Source: Planctomycetota bacterium
GTDB lineage: Bacteria; Planctomycetota; UBA1135; UBA2386
Assembly (NCBI GenBank): GCA_016795295.1
Contig: JAEUHP010000258.1
Location: 1 to 33,517 of the forward strand
DNA length: 33,517 bases
Direction: 5' to 3'
The position numbers and the translations under genes were made by a program. The notes below the pieces were generated by a model. It did no database searches, had not been told where the DNA came from, and was given only the letters and a program-made list of their open reading frames with translations. Shown here in pieces: positions 24,870 to 33,517 of the stretch (positions within the stretch are counted from its first letter, which is position 1; each line of letters starts with the position of its first letter).

Positions 24870-24998
24870 TGCCTGGGTTGGGGCAGCCTTGCGATCCGCC
24901 TGCGCGCGGCGGCCATGCACCCCGGCCACTTGGGCCTCGGCATCGACGCGCAGAGGCTCACGCTCGACGGCCACGGCGTGATGCCGGGCTCACCGCCG
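24870..24998 (+). pseudogene. Fragment resembling the cyanophycinase-like gene at 31913
   Basis: In one frame the stretch LAIRLRAAAMHPGHLGLGID (24888-24947) aligns with LPRLLRALAMHRGHFGLGID of the intact gene. At DNA level, 24899-24947 and 32509-32557 agree at 42 of 49 positions by eye. After a gap of about six codons, RLTLDGHG resembles RTLTVLG of the same gene. No nucleophile, histidine or start is present. It is a relic of a duplicated or rearranged S51-family gene. The rest of the gap up to 25104 holds no recognisable gene. Confidence 0.5.
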
Positions 24999-25104
24999 CA
25001 GCAGGTTTCGCCGCTGGCCGATGACGCGCGAGTGCCTTGGGCGTCTGCCGGGAAAGTGCGAATCGAAGTAGCATTGCCGGCAGTCCAGGGTCATCCCCGC
25101 CGTC

Positions 25105-28062
25105 ATGCCGAAGTCCGATCCAGCCGACCTGGCCATGGCGCGGTATGCGCGCAGTGGCGATCCCGAAGCTCTGGGCCAGCTGTTCGACGTTGCGTTCGCC
25201 CCGTTGCTGCGGGTGGCGCTGTGGCTGTGCGGCAACCGTGCCGACGCCGACGACGTGGTGCAGCGCACGTTCCTGGAACTGATGCGCTGCCGGACACGCT
25301 ACCAGCCCGGACGACCCGCGTTGCCCTGGCTGCTCGGCATGCTCGGCAACCAGGCCAGCAAGCTGCGGCGCGAACAGCGACGGCGCCCCGAGCCGCTGCC
25401 ACGGTCCCGAGCCGACGTCGATCCCGTGGCCGCCGCTGCCACGGCCGAACTGCAGCAGGCCATCGCCGCGGTGCAGAAGGAGCTGGGGACACCCTATGCC
25501 GAGGTGCTGCACCTGCACCTGACCCAGGGTCTCTCGGCCAAGGAGATCGCGCTGCGCCTGCTGCGGCCCTTCGGCACGGTGCGCACGCAGATCGTGCGGG
25601 CACTGCAAGCCCTGCGCCACCGGCTGCCCGACGGCTTCGCCACGAGCCTCCTGCCCATCTGGTCGGCATCCGCCGCGCTGCCGGATCCAGCGCGCCGCGC
25701 CGCCTTGCTGGAGGCGGCGCGCCACGTCCGCGGCACGAGATCGTGGTTGCTGCCAGTGGCTGGACTCACCGCCCTCGCCGCGGGCGCGGTGGTTTGGCTG
25801 GTGCGCGGCCCGGAGCCGGCACCGCCCTACCAGACGGTGGCGGCCGATGGCTCCCTGCAAACCCGGGAGGCCACCGCCGCACGCGCCGAGCTGCCCAGTT
25901 CGGCGGGGCGCGAACCACCTGCAGCAGCCGCGAACGCCGCCACTGGCGACCTCCTGGTCGAAGTGCACTGGACGGACACGGCCACACCAGCCGCTGGACG
26001 GCTGGTGGAGTGCAGCGCCGGCGGGCACGCCTTGCGCTCCTGGCTGTTGGCCACCGACGAGCTCGGGCAGGCTCGATTCACGGCGTTGCCCAGCGGCAGC
26101 TACCGGTTGTGGGCCAGCGGCTCGATCCACCCCCCCGTCGCCTGCACGGTAGCCCCTGATCGGACGGCAAGCGTGGTGCTGCCCTGCCACCGCGGGGTGA
26201 TGGTGCGAGGTCTCGTGCAGCGCGCCGACTTGCAGCCGGCGCGCCATGCCGATCTCTGGCTCGCAACCTCGTTGTCGAGCCCAGCCGTGGTCGTCGGCCA
26301 GACCGACGCTGCAGGGCGCTTCGCCGTCGAAATCGAACCAGGGTGCCAGATCCATGCCCAGGCCGAGGACGCGGCCCCGTCGCTCTCGCGCACCGTCGCG
26401 GGCCCGCGCGGCACGAGCCTCGAGGTGGTGCTGCAACTGGGCGCCACCCCGGCGGCCCTGCGCGGGCAGGTGGTCGACTTGGCCGGCCAGCCACTCGCCT
26501 TCGCGCGGGTGGTGGTCCAACAGGCCAAGCCGAACCGCCACACCAAGCCATCCGAAGACGATTTCGACTGGGCACCGCCAAGCGCTCTGCTGCTGCGTGC
26601 CAATGCTGCAGGCCGGTTCTCGTGCACCGGGCTGCCATCCGGCCCCACGTCCTGCCACGTCTGGGCACTCGGCGCAGCCCCCGAGGAGCTCACTCTGGAG
26701 CTGCGGGCCGGGACCCTCCGTGAGGAACGCATCGTGCTCCGCCCCGGTGCGGTGCTGCGCACCGTGGTCACCGATGCCATGGCCCGGCCGATCGCCGGGG
26801 CGTCGGTGCGGCTGCCGGCACTCTCGCACCTGCACAGCGTGGCCGGCGGCACCGACACCGAAGGCACCTGCCTGCTCGACAGCCTGCCCATTGGTCCTTG
26901 CCCAGTCGCGGCGAGCAAGGGCTCGCTCGGCCGCGTCACGGCGACCGTGACCCTGGCTGCGGGCTCCGTCGTCGAATGGCGCACCCAACTGGACCCTGGA
27001 CGCATCGTGCAGGGGCTCGCCCTGGACCGCCACGGCCGCGCCCTGGCTGCGGCCGGGGTGGGCTGGCGCCGCGTCGACGGCCAGACGGCAGGTGCGTTCG
27101 AAGGCCGCACGTCGACCGATGCCAGCGGTGCGTTCACGCTCACCAACTTGCCCGCGGAGGGGATCCGTGTCGAACTGCTCGGCCGCCACTTCGAATCGCT
27201 CGCGACCGTGGCTCCGGTGTTCGCCCCCAACCACCACGTGCGCCTCGAAGTGGCGGCCGAGCGCGAGCCGACCGCGGCCTTGCGCGCGCGCCTGTGCCAC
27301 CGCGACGGCAGCCCCTTGCGCGGCTGGCTGGAGAATCTGGGCGAACCGTTCTGGCGGCTGCGGGCTGGCCCCGACGGGACGGTGGACTCCCGGGACCACG
27401 TGCCCGGCCGCCTGCTGCTGCAAGTGCGCATCCCTGGGCATGGAGTGCGCCCCTGGCGAGCCGTCGAGCTGCGCCCCAACGAGACGGCCGAGCTCGGGGC
27501 GTTCGTGCTCGAACCGGCGTACCCGGTGCCCATCCGCGTCTGGTTGCCCGGTGCTCGCCCGCTCGAGTCCGGCGCCGTCTTCGCCCACACGCGGGACGGG
27601 ATCCCAGCCGGCCACGGCAATGTGCGCGATGGCCTGGCCCAGCTCGAACTGCCCCCGGGCGACTACCGGATCGAGTGCAGCCGGCCCCATCACCAGGAGG
27701 CCCTCGCCGGCGAGACGACCCTGACCGTGGCCCACGATCCGCAGCCACCAACCGTCGAACTGCGCTTGCAGGCCACCGAACCCACCATCCTGTGCGTGGT
27801 GCGCTGCACCGCCCCGCCGGGCACCCATCCCGCAACCGTGGCGCTGCAAGCGCGCCGGAACGACGGCCGGACCACGACGCTGGCGGCCCCGATCCTGGCC
27901 GACCCGTATGACGGAGCCCGGGTACGCCTGCCGCTGGGCACCTGGGAATTCGCCGGCACCACCGACACACTCGAAGGCCGGACCCAGGTGGCGATCGAGC
28001 CGCCGCGCTTCGGCGAGCCCGTGGTGCGGATCACGGTGGCGCTGGCACCACGCCTGCGTTGA
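25105..28062 (+). CDS. ECF sigma factor fused to a membrane helix and carboxypeptidase-like repeats
   Basis: The 985-residue protein begins with an ECF sigma factor. Region 2 (about 20-95: LGQLFDVAFAPLLRVALWLC, DADDVVQRTFLELM, PWLLGMLGNQASKLRRE) binds core RNA polymerase and the -10 element. Region 4 (about 125-175: YAEVLHLHLTQGLSAKEIALRL, GTVRTQIVRALQALR) binds the -35. A transmembrane helix follows (213-233, WLLPVAGLTALAAGAVVWLV). The remaining 750 residues are predicted exported beta-sandwich repeats, with phrases like LRGQVVDLAGQPLAFARVVV and RIVQGLALDRHGRALAAAGV, typical of carboxypeptidase-regulatory-like domains. Such a protein would be a membrane-held sigma factor with its own outside sensor and no separate anti-sigma. 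Release by proteolysis is inferred, not shown. No anti-sigma gene is adjacent. The start at 25105 begins with the usual sigma N-terminus. Confidence 0.85.
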   Translation: MPKSDPADLAMARYARSGDPEALGQLFDVAFAPLLRVALWLCGNRADADDVVQRTFLELMRCRTRYQPGRPALPWLLGMLGNQASKLRREQRRRPEPLPRSRADVDPVAAAATAELQQAIAAVQKELGTPYAEVLHLHLTQGLSAKEIALRLLRPFGTVRTQIVRALQALRHRLPDGFATSLLPIWSASAALPDPARRAALLEAARHVRGTRSWLLPVAGLTALAAGAVVWLVRGPEPAPPYQTVAADGSLQTREATAARAELPSSAGREPPAAAANAATGDLLVEVHWTDTATPAAGRLVECSAGGHALRSWLLATDELGQARFTALPSGSYRLWASGSIHPPVACTVAPDRTASVVLPCHRGVMVRGLVQRADLQPARHADLWLATSLSSPAVVVGQTDAAGRFAVEIEPGCQIHAQAEDAAPSLSRTVAGPRGTSLEVVLQLGATPAALRGQVVDLAGQPLAFARVVVQQAKPNRHTKPSEDDFDWAPPSALLLRANAAGRFSCTGLPSGPTSCHVWALGAAPEELTLELRAGTLREERIVLRPGAVLRTVVTDAMARPIAGASVRLPALSHLHSVAGGTDTEGTCLLDSLPIGPCPVAASKGSLGRVTATVTLAAGSVVEWRTQLDPGRIVQGLALDRHGRALAAAGVGWRRVDGQTAGAFEGRTSTDASGAFTLTNLPAEGIRVELLGRHFESLATVAPVFAPNHHVRLEVAAEREPTAALRARLCHRDGSPLRGWLENLGEPFWRLRAGPDGTVDSRDHVPGRLLLQVRIPGHGVRPWRAVELRPNETAELGAFVLEPAYPVPIRVWLPGARPLESGAVFAHTRDGIPAGHGNVRDGLAQLELPPGDYRIECSRPHHQEALAGETTLTVAHDPQPPTVELRLQATEPTILCVVRCTAPPGTHPATVALQARRNDGRTTTLAAPILADPYDGARVRLPLGTWEFAGTTDTLEGRTQVAIEPPRFGEPVVRITVALAPRLR

Positions 28063-28131
28063 GCCGCTGGCCGAGCGCCGCCCGCCAGCACCCGGCCAAC
28101 CGAAACCCACGGAACTGGTATCGTCAGCGGG

Positions 28132-30147
28132 ATGCGCCCCTTGCTCGTCGCGAGCCTGTTCGCCGCTGCTGCCATCAGCCAGGCCGACCCCGTCTCCGCA
28201 CTGCAATCGACGGATTGGCGCGCGCGCAACCGCGCGGCCCAATCCCTGGCGGCCGCCCCCGACGCGGCCCTCGACGTGGCGGCGCTGGTGGCCGTGCTGC
28301 GGCACGACTGGAATGGGCCCCAGCTCACCCACCACCGTTTCGGCGGGCGAATCAAACCGTCGATCGACGATGTGCTCGACCGGGTGCTGGCCGAGGCAGC
28401 CGCCGAAGTTGCCGGAGCCGCGAGAACCTCGCCATGGCCCAGGGAGGTCGTGACGCGAACCGAGCAGCTCGTGGTGCCATGGCACCCGCACCAGCTCGTC
28501 GCGTTCGTGCTGGGTGCGCGGCCGGCGCTGGCCGAGCGCGTGGCCGAGGCCCTGCGCGAACTGCCGCTGAACAGCGAGGTGCGGGTCGCGGTCTGGCTCG
28601 CTGCGCAGCCGCCCGAACTGGCCGCCCTGCGCCAACGCGCCGCAGACGGCTCGGATCTCCTGGAGCTGGCGGGCCAGCTGTGGCGGGACGCAGCGCGCGG
28701 CCGGCCGCTGCTGACCGAGTTGGTCGCCGACGCGGCGGTGGCTTGGCGCCGCGCCGTGTTGGACCTCGGCGACGCCACCCTGCTGGCGTCGCCCGCGGCC
28801 CAGCAGGCGGCCCTGGCGCAGTTCCTGAGCGACGACCACCCGGCAGCGCGGCGGCAAGCCGGTTTCGTGCTGGTGCAACTCGGCGCGCGAGCCGTACCCC
28901 TCGTGCTGCCGGCGCTGACGCAACCACAGCACGCGCCCCGCGTGCTGGCCCTGCTCGGCACGCTCGGCGAGCACGCCGAGGGACTGGGCGAGGAACTGCT
29001 GCCGTTCCTGTCGGGCAAGCGCACCGTGACCATGCAGCGCGCACTCGCCATCCTGGCGCGGGCACCGATCCAGAGCGCCGCCCAGCGACCTTTGGCCAGC
29101 GCCGCCGCGGCACTGCTCGACGCTGGGCCGGGCCTGCCGATTCGCATCCTTGCCATCGATGCCCTGGCCAACCTTGGCGACGGCGTCGACGCCGCGCTGC
29201 GAACCGAGTTGCGCCGGCAGCTCGACGAACCGCCCGGAGGCGGCACGCGCGCGCGGCTGCTCGGCTGCCTGCGGCGGTTGCAGGTGCCGATCGACTTGCC
29301 GCCGGAACGCCTGGTCGCGATCTGCGCGATGCAGCAGGCGAGCGACGACACGTGGCTGGCCGCGGCCGACACGGGCGCTCCGGCGCTGGCCGGCTTGGCG
29401 CAACTCCTGCTCGACCGGCGGCACGCGAGCCGCAGGCGGCCGGTCGCCGCGCGGCTCGCGGCCGTGGCACCACGAGAATTCCAGGACTGGCTCGCCCACC
29501 CCGAGGCCGGCTTGCGCGCACTCGCCGTCGACACACTCCGCGCCAGCGATGCCGCAGCCGTGCCCACCGCGCGCCTCGCAGCCATGCTGACGGACGAGGA
29601 CCCGAGGGTGGCGAGCGGTGCCCTGGTCTGGATCAGCTTGCGCAGCGATGTCGCCGAACACCGCGCGGCGATCCTGGCCGCCATGGCTGCCCACGGCGCG
29701 AGCTTGCCCGCATCCGCGCTCGCGGCCGTGTGCCAGCGGCTCGGCATGTCGACGGCGGAGCAGCTGGCAGCCCTTTCGGAGCTGCTGCGCTCGGGCTTCG
29801 TCTGGGAAGCGGTCCGCGACGGGGATCCCGCAGTCCTGCGCACAACCCTGCGGCACTGGCTCGGCGGCCTCGAAGAACCTGCCGAACGCGTGCATCTGCT
29901 GGCAGCACTGGTGCAACTGGGCCTGCACGACGCCGAAGAGATCGCCTGGGTGCGCACGGCACTGCAAGGGCCCCGGGCCAACGCACTGGTCCAGTCCTTG
30001 ATCACGGCCAAGAACCTGCCAGCCGCCCTCGGCCCAGATCTCGAAGCGCTGATGGACCGCGGCCTGGCAGCGGGCGACCCGAATTCGGCAGCGGTCCACC
30101 TCGGTGCACAGGCCCGTGAGGCCATGCTGCGCCACGGCTGCCGTTGA
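28132..30147 (+). CDS. Secreted HEAT-like repeat protein
   Basis: The 671-residue protein has a signal peptide (MRPLLVASLFAAAAISQA). The rest is almost entirely Ala/Leu-rich paired helices in tandem, for example WRARNRAAQSLAAAPDAALDV, HPAARRQAGFVLVQLGARAVPLVLPAL and AGLRALAVDTLRASDAA. These are typical of HEAT or PBS-lyase-like repeats, which form protein-binding solenoids. There is no catalytic motif. It lies 69 bases after the membrane-tethered sigma gene on the same strand, so the two may be co-transcribed. It is convergent with the glycosyltransferase gene. It probably acts in the periplasm as a scaffold. Confidence 0.75.
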   Translation: MRPLLVASLFAAAAISQADPVSALQSTDWRARNRAAQSLAAAPDAALDVAALVAVLRHDWNGPQLTHHRFGGRIKPSIDDVLDRVLAEAAAEVAGAARTSPWPREVVTRTEQLVVPWHPHQLVAFVLGARPALAERVAEALRELPLNSEVRVAVWLAAQPPELAALRQRAADGSDLLELAGQLWRDAARGRPLLTELVADAAVAWRRAVLDLGDATLLASPAAQQAALAQFLSDDHPAARRQAGFVLVQLGARAVPLVLPALTQPQHAPRVLALLGTLGEHAEGLGEELLPFLSGKRTVTMQRALAILARAPIQSAAQRPLASAAAALLDAGPGLPIRILAIDALANLGDGVDAALRTELRRQLDEPPGGGTRARLLGCLRRLQVPIDLPPERLVAICAMQQASDDTWLAAADTGAPALAGLAQLLLDRRHASRRRPVAARLAAVAPREFQDWLAHPEAGLRALAVDTLRASDAAAVPTARLAAMLTDEDPRVASGALVWISLRSDVAEHRAAILAAMAAHGASLPASALAAVCQRLGMSTAEQLAALSELLRSGFVWEAVRDGDPAVLRTTLRHWLGGLEEPAERVHLLAALVQLGLHDAEEIAWVRTALQGPRANALVQSLITAKNLPAALGPDLEALMDRGLAAGDPNSAAVHLGAQAREAMLRHGCR

Positions 30148-30156
30148 GCGGCTGGT

Positions 30157-30207
30157 GCGGCGCAACGGGTCGTGGACGAGCCGGTCGACGGGGCCGTGCT
30201 GCGCCGC
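30157..30207. terminator. Inverted repeat between convergent genes
   Basis: GCGGCGCA (30157-30164) and TGCGCCGC (30200-30207) are perfect 8-bp arms in the 67-base gap between two convergent genes, with a 35-base spacer. A bidirectional terminator is possible. The long spacer lowers confidence. Confidence 0.3.
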
Positions 30208-30214
30208 CCAAACG

Positions 30215-31750
30215 TCACTTCGCCGGGGAGGGACGCAGCCGGTGCACCGTGCAGCCCGAACGGTCGAGCACCAGCTCGGCATTCGCCGCGAGCCAGCCTT
30301 GCACTTCAGCCGAAGCCTGCCCAGGCAATTGATCCACCACGAAGTCCGCACCGCGCGCACGCAGCCGTTCGAGTTCGGCGACCTCGAAGCCATCGGCTGG
30401 CACCACCCAGCCGCGCCGGCGCGCCTGGTAGAGCAGGACCGGTTCCTCGTAGTTGGTACGGCGCCGCCACCAGGCGTCGTAGCCCTCGCGATGGCTGCGC
30501 ACGATCGCCAGCGCGTCGGCCGCGAACGAGGCGCGGATCACCGCGGCCACGTCCAGCACGCCGGCGTGGGTGCACGAACGCACCTTCTCACGCTCCTGCA
30601 GCACCCAGTGCGCTCCCACCATGCCGATGCCGAGCACGGTGACGGCCCACAGCCACTGCGGCGCCCGCCGTGGCCAGACGCGCGCCATGCACCACGCCCC
30701 GGCGACCGCGACGAACACGTGGTAGTGCGGTCCGGTGCCTTCGTAGGCGCTGTAGCGCATGGCCCCGACCAGAGCCAAGCCGACGACCACCAGCAGCGAC
30801 AGGTCGATACGGTCCAGCCGCCGCCGCGCCACCAGCGTACCGAGCGCCATGCAGCCGAACGGCCCGAGCCCAATGCGCATGGTGGTGCTCAGCAGGCTGC
30901 TCCACACGTCGAAGCTGCGCAGCTGGCGCAGGCCTGGGAACTTCGTCTCCCCGGCGCTGAGCACCCCGAACGTCAGCCCGGTCTCCGCGTGCAACTGCAC
31001 ACCGTGCCACAGCCACGCGGCCAGCACCCCAACGATCACCAGCAGGCCGATCCAGAGCCGCGCTTCGCGCAGGCGGTGGGGCGCGATGCACAACACCAGC
31101 AGACCTTGCACGGCCACGATCTGCAGCCCGGTCGCCTTCTGCAGGACGCCCAACGCATTCGCCACCACCGCCAACCAGAGTGCCGCGCCGCGACCGAACA
31201 CCAGATAGTCGAGGAACGCAGCGCTGCCGGCCAGCAGCAGCGCCGTGCTGAGGCCATCGGGCTGCACCCGCGCCCCGAGCAACACGGCCTGCGCGCTCCC
31301 CAGAAACACCAGGGTGCCGACCAGAGCCGGCCCTGGGCCCGTGCGCCATTCCAGCAAACGGTGCAGCGCGACCCCGGCCCAAACCATCGCCAGCAGCGAC
31401 CAGAGCCGCGCCGGCCATTCGACTTCGCCGAACGCGGCCAGGCTCGCTGCCACCAGCATCTGGTAGAGCGGGAACTCGCTCTCCACGGCACCATCCGTGT
31501 CGCCGCGCCAGTCGACGCGCGGCCGCAGCGGGTCGAACCCGTCCAGCAGGAAGTTGCGCGACATCGCCATGGTGTCGCATTCGCGCCAAGAGCTGCCGAC
31601 TTCGTGCGGCGTCACCCCGAACCAGAGCACCGCGGCGTAGACGGCCAAGCTCACCCACAGCCAACGACGCCCCCCGCGCGAAGAAGCAGGCGTGGCCACG
31701 GCAGAAACCTGCGGCCAAGCGTGGGAGTGGGCGACAGCCGGCTCTGCCAT
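30215..31750 (-). CDS. ArnT/PMT-like membrane glycosyltransferase
   Basis: The 511-residue polytopic protein has about ten to twelve hydrophobic helices and a C-terminal soluble part (about 410-511). The first extracytoplasmic loop has acidic motifs (REC-D-TMAMSRNFLLDG and ESEFPLYQML), with Asp/Glu as in the catalytic loops of GT-C enzymes of the PMT/ArnT (GT39/GT83) group. These transfer a sugar from a polyprenyl-phosphate donor to protein or lipid outside the membrane. The donor and acceptor cannot be deduced. An N-terminal 25-residue cytosolic segment precedes helix 1. It shares a 162-base divergent region with the cyanophycinase-like gene. Confidence 0.8.
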   Translation of the reverse strand: MAEPAVAHSHAWPQVSAVATPASSRGGRRWLWVSLAVYAAVLWFGVTPHEVGSSWRECDTMAMSRNFLLDGFDPLRPRVDWRGDTDGAVESEFPLYQMLVAASLAAFGEVEWPARLWSLLAMVWAGVALHRLLEWRTGPGPALVGTLVFLGSAQAVLLGARVQPDGLSTALLLAGSAAFLDYLVFGRGAALWLAVVANALGVLQKATGLQIVAVQGLLVLCIAPHRLREARLWIGLLVIVGVLAAWLWHGVQLHAETGLTFGVLSAGETKFPGLRQLRSFDVWSSLLSTTMRIGLGPFGCMALGTLVARRRLDRIDLSLLVVVGLALVGAMRYSAYEGTGPHYHVFVAVAGAWCMARVWPRRAPQWLWAVTVLGIGMVGAHWVLQEREKVRSCTHAGVLDVAAVIRASFAADALAIVRSHREGYDAWWRRRTNYEEPVLLYQARRRGWVVPADGFEVAELERLRARGADFVVDQLPGQASAEVQGWLAANAELVLDRSGCTVHRLRPSPAK

Positions 31751-31912
31751 GGGTGCGAGAAGGTCGAGACGAGGGCGCGTACGGGTGCCCCCGTTCGCAG
31801 ACTGGCACCGGAATTACGCACGGCCACGTAGGGCCGGCTTGGATTCCGTGAATTTCAGGAACCACCACGGCCCAGGCGGCGCCGACCGAGGCAGCCGTTA
31901 GCCTTGCCGCCC

Positions 31913-33517
31913 ATGTTCGCCCGAGTCTCCGCCGCCGTGCTCGCGTTCGCCGTGCTGCTGCCCGCCCAACACCCCGTCCCACCTCCCACCCTCCTGCCGG
32001 GCACCCGCCTGCTGGCCGGCGGCGGCAAGCTGCCGCCCGCGGTCTTCACCCGCTTCCTCGAACGGGCGGGCGCCACCAACGGTCGCGTCGTGTTGATCCC
32101 GACCGCCAGCGAAACCGCCGACTCCGCCGAGTCCCGCGCCGCGCTGCTGCAGCGCTGGCAGCAGGACCACCCAGGCCCCACCTACACGGTGCTGCACACC
32201 CGCGACCGCGCCGAAGCCGACCGCGAAGACTTCACCGCGCCGCTGCGCGCCGCCACCGGCGTCTGGCTCGGCGGCGGCGCCCAAGAGCGCCTCGCCGCCG
32301 CCTACCTCGGCACGCGTGTCGAACGCGAACTGCAAGCCCTGCTGGCCCGCGGCGGCGTGGTCGCCGGGACTTCGGCCGGCACCGCCATCCAGACCCGCAC
32401 CATGATCCAGGAGGGCATGGATCCGCCGGTGATGGCAACCGGCTTCGACCTGGTGCCGTTCGCCATCTCCGACCAGCATTTCCTGAAGCGCCAGCGTCTG
32501 CCGCGGCTCCTGCGCGCACTGGCGATGCACCGCGGCCACTTCGGTCTCGGCATCGACGAGGGCACCGCAGTCGAAGTACACGGGCGCACCCTCACGGTGC
32601 TCGGCGCGAGCAAGGCGCTGCTGGTGCTGGCGGCGGCCGGCAGCTGGCCCGAGCGCGTGGTGACGCTGGCGGCGGGCGAACAGCAGGACCTGGTCGCTTG
32701 GCAGCGCGCCGCCGTGGCGCGCCTTGGTCCGGCCTGGCCGCCGGCCCAAGTGGCCGAGCCCGCGGTGCCCCACGGCGCGGTGCTGCTGCACGGCGGCGGC
32801 GCACTCGGCCCGGACACGACGGCGCGGTTCCTGGCCCTGGCCGGCGGCGCCAAGGCCGTGGTGGTGGCGGTGCCGAGTGCGGCCCCCACCAGCGAACGGC
32901 GCACCGACCCGATGCTGGCCGCCCTGCGCGCGGCGGGGGCCACGGTGCGCGAACTCGACGCGGCGGCGCCGGCCGAGGTGACTGCGGCGCTGCTCGCGCA
33001 GCTCGACACGGCGACCGGGGTGTGGTTCGGCGGCGGGCGGCAGTGGCGGCTGTGCGACGCGTTCGACGGCACCGGGCTGGTCGAGGGGCTGCGCGCGGTG
33101 CTGGGGCGCGGCGGGGTGGTCGGCGGGACCAGTGCGGGGGCGACGATCCTCGGCGATCTGCTGGTGCGCGGCGACCCGATCGGCAACACGGCGATGTGGT
33201 GCGAAGGGTACCAGCGGGGCTTTGCGCTGGTGCCGGGGGTGGCGGTCGACCAGCACTTCGTGGTGCGGGAGCGGCTGCGCGATCTGCAGGGGCTGTTGGG
33301 GACGTTCCCGCAGTTCCTGGGGCTGGGGTTGGACGAAGGGGCGGCGGTGGTGGTGCGGGGTCACGAGCTCGAAGTGCTCGGGTCGGGCAAGGTGGCGGTG
33401 TTGGCGCGGGGTGTGGTGGCGGATGGCGAAGCTCGGGCGGCCGCGGCGGCGAGCCGGGAGCCCGTGTGGCTCGGTCCTGGGGCGCGGTGGGATCTGCGGC
33501 AGGCGGCGGGGCGGTGA
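31913..33517 (+). CDS. Secreted tandem-domain cyanophycinase-family (S51) peptidase
   Basis: The 534-residue protein starts at MFARVSAAVLAFAVLLPAQ, a signal peptide. A TTG three codons upstream was not chosen. Two complete S51 domains follow. Domain 1 has GGGAQ (Q124), the nucleophile GTSAG (S154) and DQHF (H189). Domain 2 has GGGRQ (Q377), GTSAG (S407) and DQHF (H448). Cyanophycinases cut cyanophycin, a poly-Asp backbone with Arg side chains, into Asp-Arg dipeptides. Other S51 members are alpha-aspartyl dipeptidases or of unknown specificity. Most are single-domain and cytosolic or secreted. Here both halves look catalytically complete, probably after a gene duplication. A relic of the first domain is at 24870. 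The stop is the last codon of the window. Confidence 0.9.
   Translation: MFARVSAAVLAFAVLLPAQHPVPPPTLLPGTRLLAGGGKLPPAVFTRFLERAGATNGRVVLIPTASETADSAESRAALLQRWQQDHPGPTYTVLHTRDRAEADREDFTAPLRAATGVWLGGGAQERLAAAYLGTRVERELQALLARGGVVAGTSAGTAIQTRTMIQEGMDPPVMATGFDLVPFAISDQHFLKRQRLPRLLRALAMHRGHFGLGIDEGTAVEVHGRTLTVLGASKALLVLAAAGSWPERVVTLAAGEQQDLVAWQRAAVARLGPAWPPAQVAEPAVPHGAVLLHGGGALGPDTTARFLALAGGAKAVVVAVPSAAPTSERRTDPMLAALRAAGATVRELDAAAPAEVTAALLAQLDTATGVWFGGGRQWRLCDAFDGTGLVEGLRAVLGRGGVVGGTSAGATILGDLLVRGDPIGNTAMWCEGYQRGFALVPGVAVDQHFVVRERLRDLQGLLGTFPQFLGLGLDEGAAVVVRGHELEVLGSGKVAVLARGVVADGEARAAAAASREPVWLGPGARWDLRQAAGR

Noticed and set aside
24958..30393. 1811-codon open frame on the minus strand
   Set aside because: It runs antisense to the sigma-fusion and HEAT genes and has a Gln/Arg/His/Gly-rich composition with no domain. 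In GC-rich DNA such antisense frames stay open by codon bias.
31904..31912. TTG at 31904 as the start of the S51 gene
   Set aside because: The ATG at 31913 begins a normal signal peptide directly, and the extra three residues add nothing.

Overview
The window is very GC-rich, densely coding bacterial chromosome. Its gene content suggests a planctomycete-like (Planctomycetota) organism. The clues are many secreted proteins of unknown function with signal peptides ending in Ala-Gln, several carboxypeptidase-regulatory-like repeat proteins, an ECF sigma factor fused to such repeats behind a transmembrane helix, and an acylornithine-type transcarbamylase. This taxonomic guess comes from style and family recall, not from a marker gene search.

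Left part (1-6534). The tail of a Gly-rich protein is followed by a long minus-strand block. Read 5' to 3' on that strand, the block holds a secreted unknown protein, two paralogous membrane-anchored carboxypeptidase-regulatory-like proteins with an ATGA overlap, a two-helix membrane protein with two zinc ribbons, and a secreted beta-helix-like protein.

Centre-left (6600-13515). A MNT/HEPN toxin-antitoxin pair has an intact antitoxin-type nucleotidyltransferase but a HEPN toxin gene broken by two in-frame stops and lacking the usual tyrosine. A divergent Sir2 deacylase follows, then a 738-residue secreted protein, a DASS/SLC13 carboxylate transporter and a second beta-helix-like secreted protein.

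Centre (13617-20885). This is the housekeeping core. On the minus strand lie sigma-54 (rpoN), overlapping a Pro/Ala-rich membrane protein, then tRNA-Ser(CGA) and tadA. On the plus strand lie an N-acylornithine carbamoyltransferase and the replicative polymerase dnaE, whose PHP domain has lost metal-binding residues.

Right part (20945-33517). A membrane-anchored LysM protein and a secreted M28 peptidase with a PDZ domain are on the minus strand, with tandem look-alike hairpins between them. A divergent macro-domain protein follows. Next is a gene-poor stretch (24576-25104) with relics of a nucleotidyltransferase-like protein and of a cyanophycinase-like protein. The large membrane-tethered sigma factor, a secreted HEAT-like repeat protein, an ArnT/PMT-like glycosyltransferase and a secreted two-domain cyanophycinase-family protein close the window.

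No CRISPR array, insertion sequence, prophage or rRNA was seen. The strongest leads are the decayed HEPN toxin beside its intact partner, the membrane-tethered sigma factor, the cyanophycinase relic 7.6 kb from an intact tandem-domain copy, and the degenerate PHP site in DnaE.
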